A DNA stretch of 64,000 nt from PFJX01 sp964542455. Lineage in GTDB: Bacteria > Pseudomonadota > Gammaproteobacteria > Burkholderiales > Thiobacillaceae. Location of the stretch: assembly GCA_964542455.1 (NCBI GenBank), contig CAZIUC010000010.1, positions 1 to 64,000 on the forward strand. The letters run 5' to 3'. Made by a program: the position numbers and the translations under genes. The notes beneath the pieces are model-generated. The model was not told the DNA's origin, made no database searches, and saw only the letters and a program-made list of their open reading frames with translations. Shown here piece after piece: positions 45,298 to 53,502 of this stretch (position 1 is the first letter of the stretch; every line of letters starts with the position of its first letter).

Positions 45298-48200
45298 CTA
45301 TCCGCCCTCGCTGCCCAGCCGTCTGCGCATCAACCCCGCATGCAGCAGCGGGGTGACGAACAGGGTGAGCGGGGTGGCGACGGCCAGGCCCCAGACGATG
45401 GCGGAGGCCAGCGGACCCCAGAGCAGGGAGTTGCCACCCCAGCCGAAGGCGAGCGAGATCAGGCCGCCGATGACGGTGAGGGTGGTGATGATGATCGGCA
45501 CCAGACGGCGGCGGGCGGCGTGGAAGGCGGCGGCGAGCGGGTTCATGCCGAGCGCCAGGCGGTCTTCGCCGGCGGAGACCAGGACGATGGAAGCATTCAC
45601 CGCGACGCCGGAGAGCGCCACGCAGCCGTAGAGGGTATAGAGCGTGATCGGTTGGCCGCTCACCAGGAGGCCGATGACGACCCCCGCCCAGGCCATCGGC
45701 GCGGTGGCGAGTATCACCAGCGGCAGGGCGAGGCGGCCGAATTGCCCGGCCAGCCAGGCATACATCAGGACGAAGCCCAGCAGCAGATAAAGCAGCAGGT
45801 CACTCAGGCTGGCCTTCACGTCCTCCATTTCGCCACCCTGGGCGAGGCTCACACCAGGGTGCTTGGCCAGCATTTTCGCCCAGACGGCATCGACTGAGGA
45901 AACCGCCTGGCGGGCGGTGACGCGATCCTGGTCGAAACTGGCGTGCAGGCTGACTGCGCGTTTGCCGTTCACCCTTCTGAGTTCGCCCGGCGTGCTCTCG
46001 AACTGCATACTGAACAGCTCGCCGGGGTTGATCACGCCGCCATCCGGCAGGCGCCAGGGTTCCGAGAGCAGGCGGCGCACGCCGGCCTCGTCCAGTGGCT
46101 GGCCGCGCACCACCACGTTGAGGGTTTCCTCGCCTTCCATCACCTTGCCCACCGGCACACCCTCGAAGTGCAGGCGAATCAGGGCGGCGAGCTTGAACGG
46201 GTCGAGCCCGGCGCGGGCTGCGGCGGCCGCGTCCACCTTGAGGACGATGCGCGGCTGGCTGAAGTTGGCGTCGTTGCGCACATCGGTGAAGCCCGGCGTT
46301 TTCGCCAGTTCGCCGCCCAGATCCTGGGCGGCGGCGCTCAACTCGACCAGGGGCGCGCCGGACAGGCGCAGGGTGAGACTGGAGAGCATGGGCAGGTCGG
46401 CGGAGAGCACCTGCACCGAGATGTTTTCCGCGCCCGGCACCTTGAGCATGGGGCGCAGGGCGGCGACGAACTCGGCGACCGGGCGGGCGCCGGCCGATTC
46501 CGGCGCCAGGCTCAGAGTGACCTGGCCGAGATGCTCGCCCAGCACCATTTCGCTGGGCGTGAACTGAAGCCCGGCCATCGCCAGCGAAGCCTTCACTTCG
46601 CCTGGCCGCGCCACGCCGCGCGCGGCCTGCTCCAGGGCGCGGGTGGCTTGCAGGGTGGTTTCCATGCCGGAGGCGGGCGGCATTTGCAGGTTGAGGTTGA
46701 ACACCCGTAGCGGGTCGGAGGCGAACCAGCGCGGCTTCACCCATTCCAGCCCCAGCGCCAGACCGGCCACCAGAACCAGTGCGCCGAACAGGCCCGCCAC
46801 CGGCAAGGGGTGCTGGAAGGCGCGCGCCAGCAGGCGGCCGTAATGGCGGCGCAGCCAGACGCCGACCTGGTCGCGCCAGCCCGCCGCCCGGGTCTTGCCA
46901 CCCCACGACACGACATGGCGCGGCAGCAGCCAGAGCGAGGCGGTCGTGCTCATGACCAGAGTAAGAATGACCGCCAGCGGCGTGACGAACATGAAGCGCC
47001 CCATCAGGCCGGGCAGGAACAACAGCGGCGCGAAGGCGAGACAGGTGGCGAACACCGAGGCGGTGACCGGCCGCGCGACTTCCTTGAGCGCGCCGGCCAC
47101 CGCGTCGAGGCGGTTCATCCCGGCGGCCAGGCGCAGGCGGATGGCGTCGGCCACCACCACGGCGTCATCCAGGGGAATACCAAGCACGATGGCCACCCCC
47201 AGCAATACCGAGACATTGAGGGTCTGCCCGAGCAGATGCAGGGCCAGGAACATGCCGGCGAGGGCGAACGGCACTCCCAGGCTGGTGAGCAGGGCCAGGC
47301 GCCCGCCGAGGAAGAACCAGGTGACGGCCAGCACCACCGCGAGGCCGAACAGGGCGTTGGCTTCCATCACGCCAATGGCTTCGCGGGTGCTGTCGCTCTG
47401 GTCGTCCAGCAGGGTGTAGATGGGCGCGCCGAAGGCCTGATTCTTGCGCGTCACCAGGCCGCGCACGGCCTCGGTCAGGTCCAGCGTGTTCACGTTCTCC
47501 GCCTTGATCACGGAGAGCAGCACGGCGGGTTTTCCGTCCAGACGCACCAGCTCACGCGCCGCGCCGACGCCCTGGCGCACCTTGGCCAAGTCGGCCAGCG
47601 GCACGGTCTTGCCGGCGGCATTGAGGATGGGGAGTTCCGCCAGGAAATCGGGATTGGCCGACAGCCCCTCGACGCGGATGGCGTAGCGCCGCCCGGAGAC
47701 ATCGGCCATGCCGGCGGGATAGGTGTGCGCCTGATCGGCCACGGCGCGGGCCAGGTTTTCCGGGGAAACCTGATGCCGGCGCAGGGCGTCCGGGTCGAAG
47801 TCGACCGCCAGTTCCCGCTCGCGCAGGCCATAGGCCCAGACCCGGGCGACGCCGGGCAGACGCTCCAGTTCGTCGCGCGCGACCTCGGCCAGGCGGCAGA
47901 CGCCGCCATCGCCGGCCGCGCCGCTCACCGCCACCATCGCGGTGGGGAAAAAGTTGGAAGAGGTCAGTTCCAGGATCTGCGGCGGTCGCGCCTCGCGCGG
48001 GAAGCCGGCGGCGGCCTGGCGGATCTCGCGTTCGAGCGCGGCGAGACGACGCTCGAAGCGGGCATGGGGAATATCCGCGAAGCGCACCAGCAGGGTCGCC
48101 ACATTGTCGCGCGAGGTGGCCGTCACCAGGCGCACATCCGCCACCCGGCGCGCGGCAGCTTCCAGCGGCAGGGTGATTTCCCGTTCCACATCCTGCGCCG

Positions 48201-48354
48201 CCGCCCCCGGCCAGATCACCGCCACCGCCATCCAGTTGAGATTCACCTCCGGATATTGCGCGCGCGGCATGGCGTAATAGGCCCATGCCCCCAGCAGGAG
48301 CACGGCGCCGAGCACGAAATCGGCGAGACGATGGGATCGCAGGATTGCCAGCAC
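45298..48354 (-). CDS. RND-family efflux transporter (inner-membrane pump)
   Basis: A 1018-aa protein with the RND layout: TM1 near the N-terminus, two large periplasmic loops, and TM2-6 and TM8-12. TM4 carries the acidic pair in LGIPLDDAVVVADAI. It resembles AcrB/heavy-metal-like pumps of the hydrophobe/amphiphile group. The start was placed at GTG 48354 (VLAILRSH), preceded by AAGGGAG; upstream codons would run into the divergent gene. No periplasmic adaptor or outer-membrane factor gene is next to it, which is unusual. Substrate unknown. Confidence 0.9.
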   Translation of the reverse strand: MLAILRSHRLADFVLGAVLLLGAWAYYAMPRAQYPEVNLNWMAVAVIWPGAAAQDVEREITLPLEAAARRVADVRLVTATSRDNVATLLVRFADIPHARFERRLAALEREIRQAAAGFPREARPPQILELTSSNFFPTAMVAVSGAAGDGGVCRLAEVARDELERLPGVARVWAYGLRERELAVDFDPDALRRHQVSPENLARAVADQAHTYPAGMADVSGRRYAIRVEGLSANPDFLAELPILNAAGKTVPLADLAKVRQGVGAARELVRLDGKPAVLLSVIKAENVNTLDLTEAVRGLVTRKNQAFGAPIYTLLDDQSDSTREAIGVMEANALFGLAVVLAVTWFFLGGRLALLTSLGVPFALAGMFLALHLLGQTLNVSVLLGVAIVLGIPLDDAVVVADAIRLRLAAGMNRLDAVAGALKEVARPVTASVFATCLAFAPLLFLPGLMGRFMFVTPLAVILTLVMSTTASLWLLPRHVVSWGGKTRAAGWRDQVGVWLRRHYGRLLARAFQHPLPVAGLFGALVLVAGLALGLEWVKPRWFASDPLRVFNLNLQMPPASGMETTLQATRALEQAARGVARPGEVKASLAMAGLQFTPSEMVLGEHLGQVTLSLAPESAGARPVAEFVAALRPMLKVPGAENISVQVLSADLPMLSSLTLRLSGAPLVELSAAAQDLGGELAKTPGFTDVRNDANFSQPRIVLKVDAAAAARAGLDPFKLAALIRLHFEGVPVGKVMEGEETLNVVVRGQPLDEAGVRRLLSEPWRLPDGGVINPGELFSMQFESTPGELRRVNGKRAVSLHASFDQDRVTARQAVSSVDAVWAKMLAKHPGVSLAQGGEMEDVKASLSDLLLYLLLGFVLMYAWLAGQFGRLALPLVILATAPMAWAGVVIGLLVSGQPITLYTLYGCVALSGVAVNASIVLVSAGEDRLALGMNPLAAAFHAARRRLVPIIITTLTVIGGLISLAFGWGGNSLLWGPLASAIVWGLAVATPLTLFVTPLLHAGLMRRRLGSEGG

Positions 48355-48386
48355 GAACAACTCCCTTGCGTGGATATACTTGCGGC

Positions 48387-48980
48387 ATGAAACCGCTGCG
48401 CTATTTTCCCCTCCTTTTCTCCCTGCTCGTAGCTCAAGCGCCTGCAATTGCCGGTGCCGATACGCCGCTCACGGTGATCCAGAGCGGCGGCCAGTTGACT
48501 GTGGAAGGCTGGCTGGAAACCGGCGCCTCGCGGAAAATCGCCTGGTCGGTGCTGACCGACTATGAGCATTTTCCCGAGTTCGTGCCCGGCATCCGCGTTA
48601 ATCGCGTACTGGAAACTCAAGGCCGTGTAAAAACCATCGCGCAGAGCGGCGAGGTCGTGACCGGGATGTTCAAGTTGCTCTACGAGGGCACCATGCGCAT
48701 CGAGGAATTCCCCGACGAAGGCCTGAGCATCCTTTTCCTGAGTGGCCCGTTCAAGGAAGTGCGCGGCGAATGGCGCATGGAACGCGCGGAAAAAAAACGT
48801 CCATTACGGCTGGTCTATCGGATGAACATGGATATGATGAAAACCCCGTTTCCACCGCCGCTGGCACCGAGCATCGCCGAGCAGCAGGTGCGGACTTGGG
48901 TGGACATGTTCGGACGTGAGATGGACAAACGCATGGATAATCGCGTGGACAACCAAATGGAACGGCGAAAAGCCAAGTGA
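48387..48980 (+). CDS. Secreted SRPBCC/START-like protein
   Basis: A 197-aa protein with a signal peptide (FPLLFSLLVAQAPAIAGA) and a START/polyketide-cyclase-like fold (WSVLTDYEHFPEFVPGIRVN, SGPFKEVRGEWRME). Such domains bind hydrophobic ligands. A tandem relative follows, overlapping by 4 bp (GTGA). Divergent from the RND pump by 32 bp. Possibly periplasmic lipid or ligand handling; the C-tail is highly charged (MDKRMDNRVDNQMERRK). Confidence 0.8.
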   Translation: MKPLRYFPLLFSLLVAQAPAIAGADTPLTVIQSGGQLTVEGWLETGASRKIAWSVLTDYEHFPEFVPGIRVNRVLETQGRVKTIAQSGEVVTGMFKLLYEGTMRIEEFPDEGLSILFLSGPFKEVRGEWRMERAEKKRPLRLVYRMNMDMMKTPFPPPLAPSIAEQQVRTWVDMFGREMDKRMDNRVDNQMERRKAK

Positions 48981-49537
48981 CTATGCACGTAATTTCTGTT
49001 GGATTGCGCCGGCTTACCGGGCTGTTCGCCCTGTGCCTGCTTGCTAGCGCAGCGCAAGCCGGGCAAGCGCGTGTCAAGGTCGACACCAGCCTGACCGGGG
49101 TGCGGGTGGATGCCAGCCAGGTGGTGTACGCCGATGCCGCCACCGTGTGGAGCACCATCACCGATTACAACCGCCTCGCCGCCTTCATCCCCGACATGGT
49201 GTCCAGCCGCGTGATTTCCGCGCCCGGCACCCCCAAGCGGGTCGAGCAGATCGCCGATGCCGGCCTGTTCGCCTTCATCATGCCCGATCGTGTGGTGTTG
49301 GCGATGGAGGAAGTGCCATCCTACACGCTGCGTTTCCGCGCGATAGCGGGCAAGGTCGCAAGCATGTCCGGGGAATGGCGCATCATCGGCGAGCACGCGC
49401 CGGTGACGCTGCATTACCGCGCCCATGTGCTACCCCTGACCCCACTGCCACCCCTGGTTTCCGAATATTTCATCGAAAGCGAAGTGCGTGCCCGTTTTGA
49501 AGCCGTCGGCAACGAGTCCGAGCGGCGTTCACGCTGA
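48977..49537 (+). CDS. Secreted SRPBCC/START-like protein, second copy
   Basis: A 186-aa protein with a signal peptide (LFALCLLASAAQAG) and the same fold (WSTITDYNRLAAFIPDMVSS, VASMSGEWRI). Paralogue of the preceding gene. The start is GTG 48977 (overlapping the previous TGA) or ATG 48983. Confidence 0.8.
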   Translation: MTMHVISVGLRRLTGLFALCLLASAAQAGQARVKVDTSLTGVRVDASQVVYADAATVWSTITDYNRLAAFIPDMVSSRVISAPGTPKRVEQIADAGLFAFIMPDRVVLAMEEVPSYTLRFRAIAGKVASMSGEWRIIGEHAPVTLHYRAHVLPLTPLPPLVSEYFIESEVRARFEAVGNESERRSR

Positions 49538-49547
49538 GGGATATCTC

Positions 49548-49916
49548 ATGCGAACCCTGTTATTGGCTGTTCTGCTGCTCCTGACCGGGTGTGACCAGTT
49601 GAAGGAACGCGCCGGCATCCGCGACCCCGCCCGCGTGGAAGCCGAGGGCAAGGCCATCGGCGGCGCCTGCCGGCATGCCGGACGTGGCCTGGAAGATTGC
49701 TACCAGCTCCATCCCGATGCCTCCATACCGGCGATCTACGCCGGCTGGAAGGAAATGACCGAGTACATGGCCAAGAACAACATCGAAGCTGTCGAACCTA
49801 CCATCCTGCCGGAAGTGCTCAGGCCAGCCAAAGCGACGCCAAAGAAGAAGAAGAAGGCGGATGGCGAAGAGAGCGACGCCCCCACGCCAGCCAAAGAAAA
49901 GGATGCCGGCCACTGA
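49548..49916 (+). CDS. Small lipoprotein
   Basis: A 122-aa protein with lipobox LLTGC (Cys15) and a strong GAGGGAT ribosome-binding site. The middle has a GGACRHAGRGLEDCYQLH pair of Cys (possible disulfide). The C-tail is Lys/Glu-rich (KKKKKADGEE). Not recognised. Lies between the START-like pair and ybhP-clsB, co-directional. Confidence 0.75.
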   Translation: MRTLLLAVLLLLTGCDQLKERAGIRDPARVEAEGKAIGGACRHAGRGLEDCYQLHPDASIPAIYAGWKEMTEYMAKNNIEAVEPTILPEVLRPAKATPKKKKKADGEESDAPTPAKEKDAGH

Positions 49917-49927
49917 CCGCAAGTCGC

Positions 49928-50686
49928 ATGACAAGCCTCAGCATCGCCTCCTACAACATCCACAAGGGAATGTCCTTCTTCAACCGCCGCGTGGTGCTGC
50001 ACGACGTGCGTGAACGCCTGCACGGCATCAATGCCGACATCGTGTTTCTCCAGGAAGTGCAGGGCTTGCATGAGCATCGCGCCGGGCGCCACGGCAACTG
50101 GCCGGCCGGGCCGCAGCACGAGTTTCTTTCCAACGGCAACTGGCAGGGCATGGCCTATGGCCGAAACGCCGTGTACGAGCACGGCCACCACGGCAACGCC
50201 ATACTCTCCCGCTACCCGGTCCTCAAGTCGGAAAACATCGACATCTCCGCGCATGTCTTCGAAACACGCGGCATGCTGCACTGCGAACTCGATGTGCCCG
50301 GCCTTTGCGAGCCACTACACGCCATCTGCCTGCACCTGGCCCTGAACGAAGCCGGCCGCAAGAAACAGGTGCGGCAACTGGCCGAGCGCATCCGCGCCGT
50401 TGTTCCGGATGCGGCCCCCCTGATCATCGCCGGCGACTTCAACGACTGGCGCCGCCGCAGTTGTGGCTACCTGGGCCAGGAACTGGGGCTGCGCGAAGTG
50501 TTCGATCTCGCCCACGGACAACCCGCCCGCAGCTTCCCCGCCGCCTTGCCCATGCTTTCGCTGGATCGCATCTATGTGCGCGGTTTCAGCGTCGAAACCG
50601 CCAACGTACTGCATGGCCTGCACTGGCGCCGCCTTTCCGACCATGCGGCGCTGACCGCGCAACTCAGGCCACTGGCGTCGACATGA
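49928..50686 (+). CDS. ybhP: Endonuclease/exonuclease/phosphatase family protein (YbhP-like)
   Basis: A 252-aa EEP-fold hydrolase: SIASYNIHKGMSF, IVFLQEVQG (metal Glu), GNAILSRYPV, IAGDFNDWR, and the C-terminal LSDHAALTAQL with the catalytic His. The order EEP gene then clsB matches the E. coli ybhP-clsB pair, so YbhP is the likely equivalent. Substrate unknown. Overlaps clsB by ATGA (50683-50686). Confidence 0.88.
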   Translation: MTSLSIASYNIHKGMSFFNRRVVLHDVRERLHGINADIVFLQEVQGLHEHRAGRHGNWPAGPQHEFLSNGNWQGMAYGRNAVYEHGHHGNAILSRYPVLKSENIDISAHVFETRGMLHCELDVPGLCEPLHAICLHLALNEAGRKKQVRQLAERIRAVVPDAAPLIIAGDFNDWRRRSCGYLGQELGLREVFDLAHGQPARSFPAALPMLSLDRIYVRGFSVETANVLHGLHWRRLSDHAALTAQLRPLAST

Positions 50687-51861
50687 TCCGTCCGGGCAAC
50701 CGGCTGACCCTGCTGGAAAACGGCGCCCAGTACTTTCCCGCCCTGATCGCCGCCATGGACGCGGCGCGTCATGAAATCCACCTGGAAAGCTACATCTACA
50801 CGGCCGATGCCACCGGCCGCGAGGTGGGTGCCGCCCTTATGCGCGCGGCGCGGCGCGGCGTGGTTACACGGGTGTTGCTGGATGGCTTCGGCTCGCATGG
50901 CCTGTCCGGCGAGCTGGTCGGGGAACTGCGTGGCGCCGGCGTGGAACTTCTGTTTTATCGGCCGGAGCGAGGTTTCATGCGCATGCGCCGACATCGTCTG
51001 CGCCGCATGCACCGCAAACTGGCGGTGGTGGACGCGCGCATCGGCTTCGTCGGCGGCATCAATGTCGTCAACGATCAGGATGGCCGCAACCTGGCCGCGC
51101 CGCGCGAGGATTTCGCCGTCGCGGTGAGCGGCCCGTTGGTGGCCGACATCCATGCCGCCGCCCGACGCCTCTGGAAACTGGTGGAGTGGAGCCGCATGGG
51201 CCTGCAGCGCGGTGAGGACACATGGATCAAGCCCGACACCCGCGCCGTTGGCGAACAACGCGCGGAATTTCTGACGCGCGACACCCTGCACCGGCGCCAC
51301 TCCATCGAACGCGCCTATCTCAAGGCCATCGGCCATGCGCGTGAAGAAATTCTCATCGCCAACGCTTATTTCCTGCCCGGCCGCCGCTTCCGCCAGGCAT
51401 TGCTGGAAGCCACCCGGCGCGGCGTGCGCGTCATTCTGGTGATGCAAGGGCACACCGACCACCGCCTCTACCACGCCGCCAGCCGTGCGCTCTATCGCTT
51501 CTTCCTGGAAAACGGCATGGAAGTCTACGAGTACCACGCCAGCGAACTGCACGCCAAAGCGGCGGTGATCGACACCCACTGGGCCACTTTGGGCTCCAGC
51601 AACATCGACCCGTTCAGCCTGCTGCTGGCGCGCGAAGCCAACCTGGCGACGCACGACCCAACGTTTGCGCAAACCCTGCGCGAACGCATCCTCCATGCCC
51701 GCGAGCGTGGCGCCCACCGCATCCACCGCCAGGCCTGGCGCGAGATACCCTGGACCCTGCGCTTCGCCTCCTGGCTGGCTTACGGGCTGGTGCGGGGATT
51801 GATGGGGCTGGCGGGGTACGCGCAGGCTTATGAGGGGGGGAAACGACGAGCGAAGGGGTAG
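50683..51861 (+). CDS. clsB: Cardiolipin synthase B
   Basis: A 392-aa phospholipase D-superfamily enzyme with two HKD motifs: HRKLAVVDARIGFVGGIN (about 110) and HAKAAVIDTHWATLGSSN (about 290). It condenses phosphatidylglycerol into cardiolipin at the membrane. It lacks the N-terminal membrane spans of ClsA, as expected of ClsB. The C-terminus has a short hydrophobic segment (WLAYGLVRGLMGLAGYAQ). Confidence 0.93.
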   Translation: MIRPGNRLTLLENGAQYFPALIAAMDAARHEIHLESYIYTADATGREVGAALMRAARRGVVTRVLLDGFGSHGLSGELVGELRGAGVELLFYRPERGFMRMRRHRLRRMHRKLAVVDARIGFVGGINVVNDQDGRNLAAPREDFAVAVSGPLVADIHAAARRLWKLVEWSRMGLQRGEDTWIKPDTRAVGEQRAEFLTRDTLHRRHSIERAYLKAIGHAREEILIANAYFLPGRRFRQALLEATRRGVRVILVMQGHTDHRLYHAASRALYRFFLENGMEVYEYHASELHAKAAVIDTHWATLGSSNIDPFSLLLAREANLATHDPTFAQTLRERILHARERGAHRIHRQAWREIPWTLRFASWLAYGLVRGLMGLAGYAQAYEGGKRRAKG

Positions 51862-52110
51862 CGCGTAACCCGGGTACGGCGCAGCGGAATGCGGAGGCTG
51901 AGTGGGTGGGCACCCAATACACCGGCAGACTCGCAGCCGCCCTTGTTTACTTCCTGTTGCAACAACCGCTTGGCAGCCAAGCCAAACGGGAAATATGTAC
52001 AGCTGCCGCTTTCAAATAACAAGCAGTGCTTGCTACTATGCCCGCCGGCCTTGTAGCCGATGACCCTTTGCCCTTGGCTTTGGATCCTGGCGCGCTAGTG
52101 CGCGACCGCC
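51862..52110. other. Gene-poor junction downstream of clsB
   Basis: A 249-bp stretch between convergent genes. It starts with GTAACCCGGG-type repeat sequence and holds an open frame without a start codon (from about 51868 to the TAA near 52018; reads WVGTQYTGRLAAALVYFLLQ in part). That could be a fragment of a lost gene. No terminator with a T-run was found. It is the left border of the accessory island. Confidence 0.4.
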
Positions 52111-52647
52111 TCAGTCGCCGTCAAGAACTGGGGCTTTCCTCCCTCTCCTGCTGTCAATCAGCATTCCCCCTTTGCGTTTGATTTCCTTCTGATAGTCGCG
52201 CCCTGCCGTTGGGTAGGCCGAGACGAACTGCAAGGGCGCGTCGGGAGTTGGTGGCTCATCGAGCACCACGACGTAAGCCTCTTCGACGACATAGAACACT
52301 CGGCGCCGCTTCGTGTCGCCGGCCTGCATGAATTGCTCACGGTACTGGCGAATGTCTCCCGCCGAAGCCGCCAATACTTCCTTGATCCAAAGCACCCGCT
52401 GCGCGCGGCGTTCATCCAGCTCCTCCTTGTGCTCCAGCCCTTCGCGGAAATTGGGGTTGCGCGTGAAGGCATGTTTGAAGTTGCCCGCGTGGAACATCAC
52501 CCGCCGACCGCGCCAGTCCGTGAAAACCGGTTCGATTCCCGCCGAATCCCGGACATAGGTTTCGATGAACACCTTGCGGTAGGCTTTCCAGAGGTCGCCA
52601 TCCGCCGGCTTGAGGCGCAGCAGCTTCCAGAGATGCGTGACGCTCAT
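52111..52647 (-). CDS. Unknown protein of the HD-Hsp90/DUF3800 cassette
   Basis: A 178-aa protein. Central motifs TDWRGRRVMFHAGNFKHAF, RAQRVLWIKEVL, RRVFYVVEEAYVVVLD and YPTAGRDY are reminiscent of the phage-encoded PBECR-type (barnase/EndoU/ColicinE5-like) nuclease domains, but I cannot assign it. The C-terminus is basic (IKRKGGMLIDSRRGRKAP). Its start overlaps the DUF3800 stop by ATGA, so the two are almost surely cotranslated. Confidence 0.7.
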   Translation of the reverse strand: MSVTHLWKLLRLKPADGDLWKAYRKVFIETYVRDSAGIEPVFTDWRGRRVMFHAGNFKHAFTRNPNFREGLEHKEELDERRAQRVLWIKEVLAASAGDIRQYREQFMQAGDTKRRRVFYVVEEAYVVVLDEPPTPDAPLQFVSAYPTAGRDYQKEIKRKGGMLIDSRRGRKAPVLDGD

Positions 52648-53342
52648 TCACCTCGCCCCTGGAAATGGAAGATGTTGAATTTGGCATCCCCCGTCTTCCA
52701 GGACTGGTAGCACAGTGAGCCTTTGCCCAGGCGGGTGGCGAGATGCTCGCTAAACGCCAGTTTGGCCGGACTGGTGTCTCGTTGATTCCAGGCATACCCC
52801 ACCGCGCCGATGAACAGATCAACCAACTGGACCAAAGACTGTTCGTGGGAAGCCACCGGCTCCAGGCAAGCCAGCTTGGCGCGACCGCTCAACTTGCGGC
52901 CCAGGATAGTATGCAGGTCGGCGAAGCGCTGCTGCGAGGCGTTGCGCTGCCAGTCCAGATAGACGTGATAAGCACAGCCGGGGGCCAGCCAATGCACCAG
53001 CATCTGGTAGTAGAGCTTGTAGAAACCGAGTTCCGTATCGCCACCGTTGTAACGGTCATGGTCGAACTTGCTCCGATCCGCCACCAGGCAACGGAAGCGC
53101 AATTCCGGTATGGCGAGGAACAGGTCGGCCAATTCCCGGAAAAAAGCCAGCTTGCCCGGCGCCACCTTGCTCCAGCCGAATTCCCCGCGCGCGCTGTGCC
53201 GGGCCTGCAATAGATGGATGCGATGCACGATGTCCCGCTTTGCTTCGCGCGGACAGGCCAGCGCGCCGATCACCAGATAACGGTCGGCGGGGTCGGAGGT
53301 GTGGCGGCTTTCGTCGCAATAAATGTTGAAGTCGGCACTCAT
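52644..53342 (-). CDS. DUF3800 domain protein
   Basis: A 232-aa protein with the DUF3800 pattern: FNIYCDESRHTSDPADRYLV at the N-terminus (Asp-Glu pair), CLVADRSKFD, HVYLDWQRN and QLVDLFIGAVGYAW near the end. The spaced acidic residues resemble an RNase H-like active site. DUF3800 genes are frequent in mobile and defence loci. It follows the HD-Hsp90 gene after a 160-bp gap. Confidence 0.85.
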   Translation of the reverse strand: MSADFNIYCDESRHTSDPADRYLVIGALACPREAKRDIVHRIHLLQARHSARGEFGWSKVAPGKLAFFRELADLFLAIPELRFRCLVADRSKFDHDRYNGGDTELGFYKLYYQMLVHWLAPGCAYHVYLDWQRNASQQRFADLHTILGRKLSGRAKLACLEPVASHEQSLVQLVDLFIGAVGYAWNQRDTSPAKLAFSEHLATRLGKGSLCYQSWKTGDAKFNIFHFQGRGE

Positions 53343-53502
53343 GGCTGGGCGCTCATCGGCAAGGTTTCACGTTGGCGACCTGCCAGAGTGAATCCAGCTG
53401 CGAATTGCTGTTGTATCCAATGAATCGGCTGCGCGGCGTTGTGGTGGCGAAATATCTTGTTCCAGCGGCGGAAAGGCGACCTCGGAATCGTGCTTGAGAC
53501 AA

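Noticed and set aside
46810..48390. 526-codon open frame opposite the RND gene
   Set aside because: Antisense shadow; composition unlike real proteins here and no motifs.
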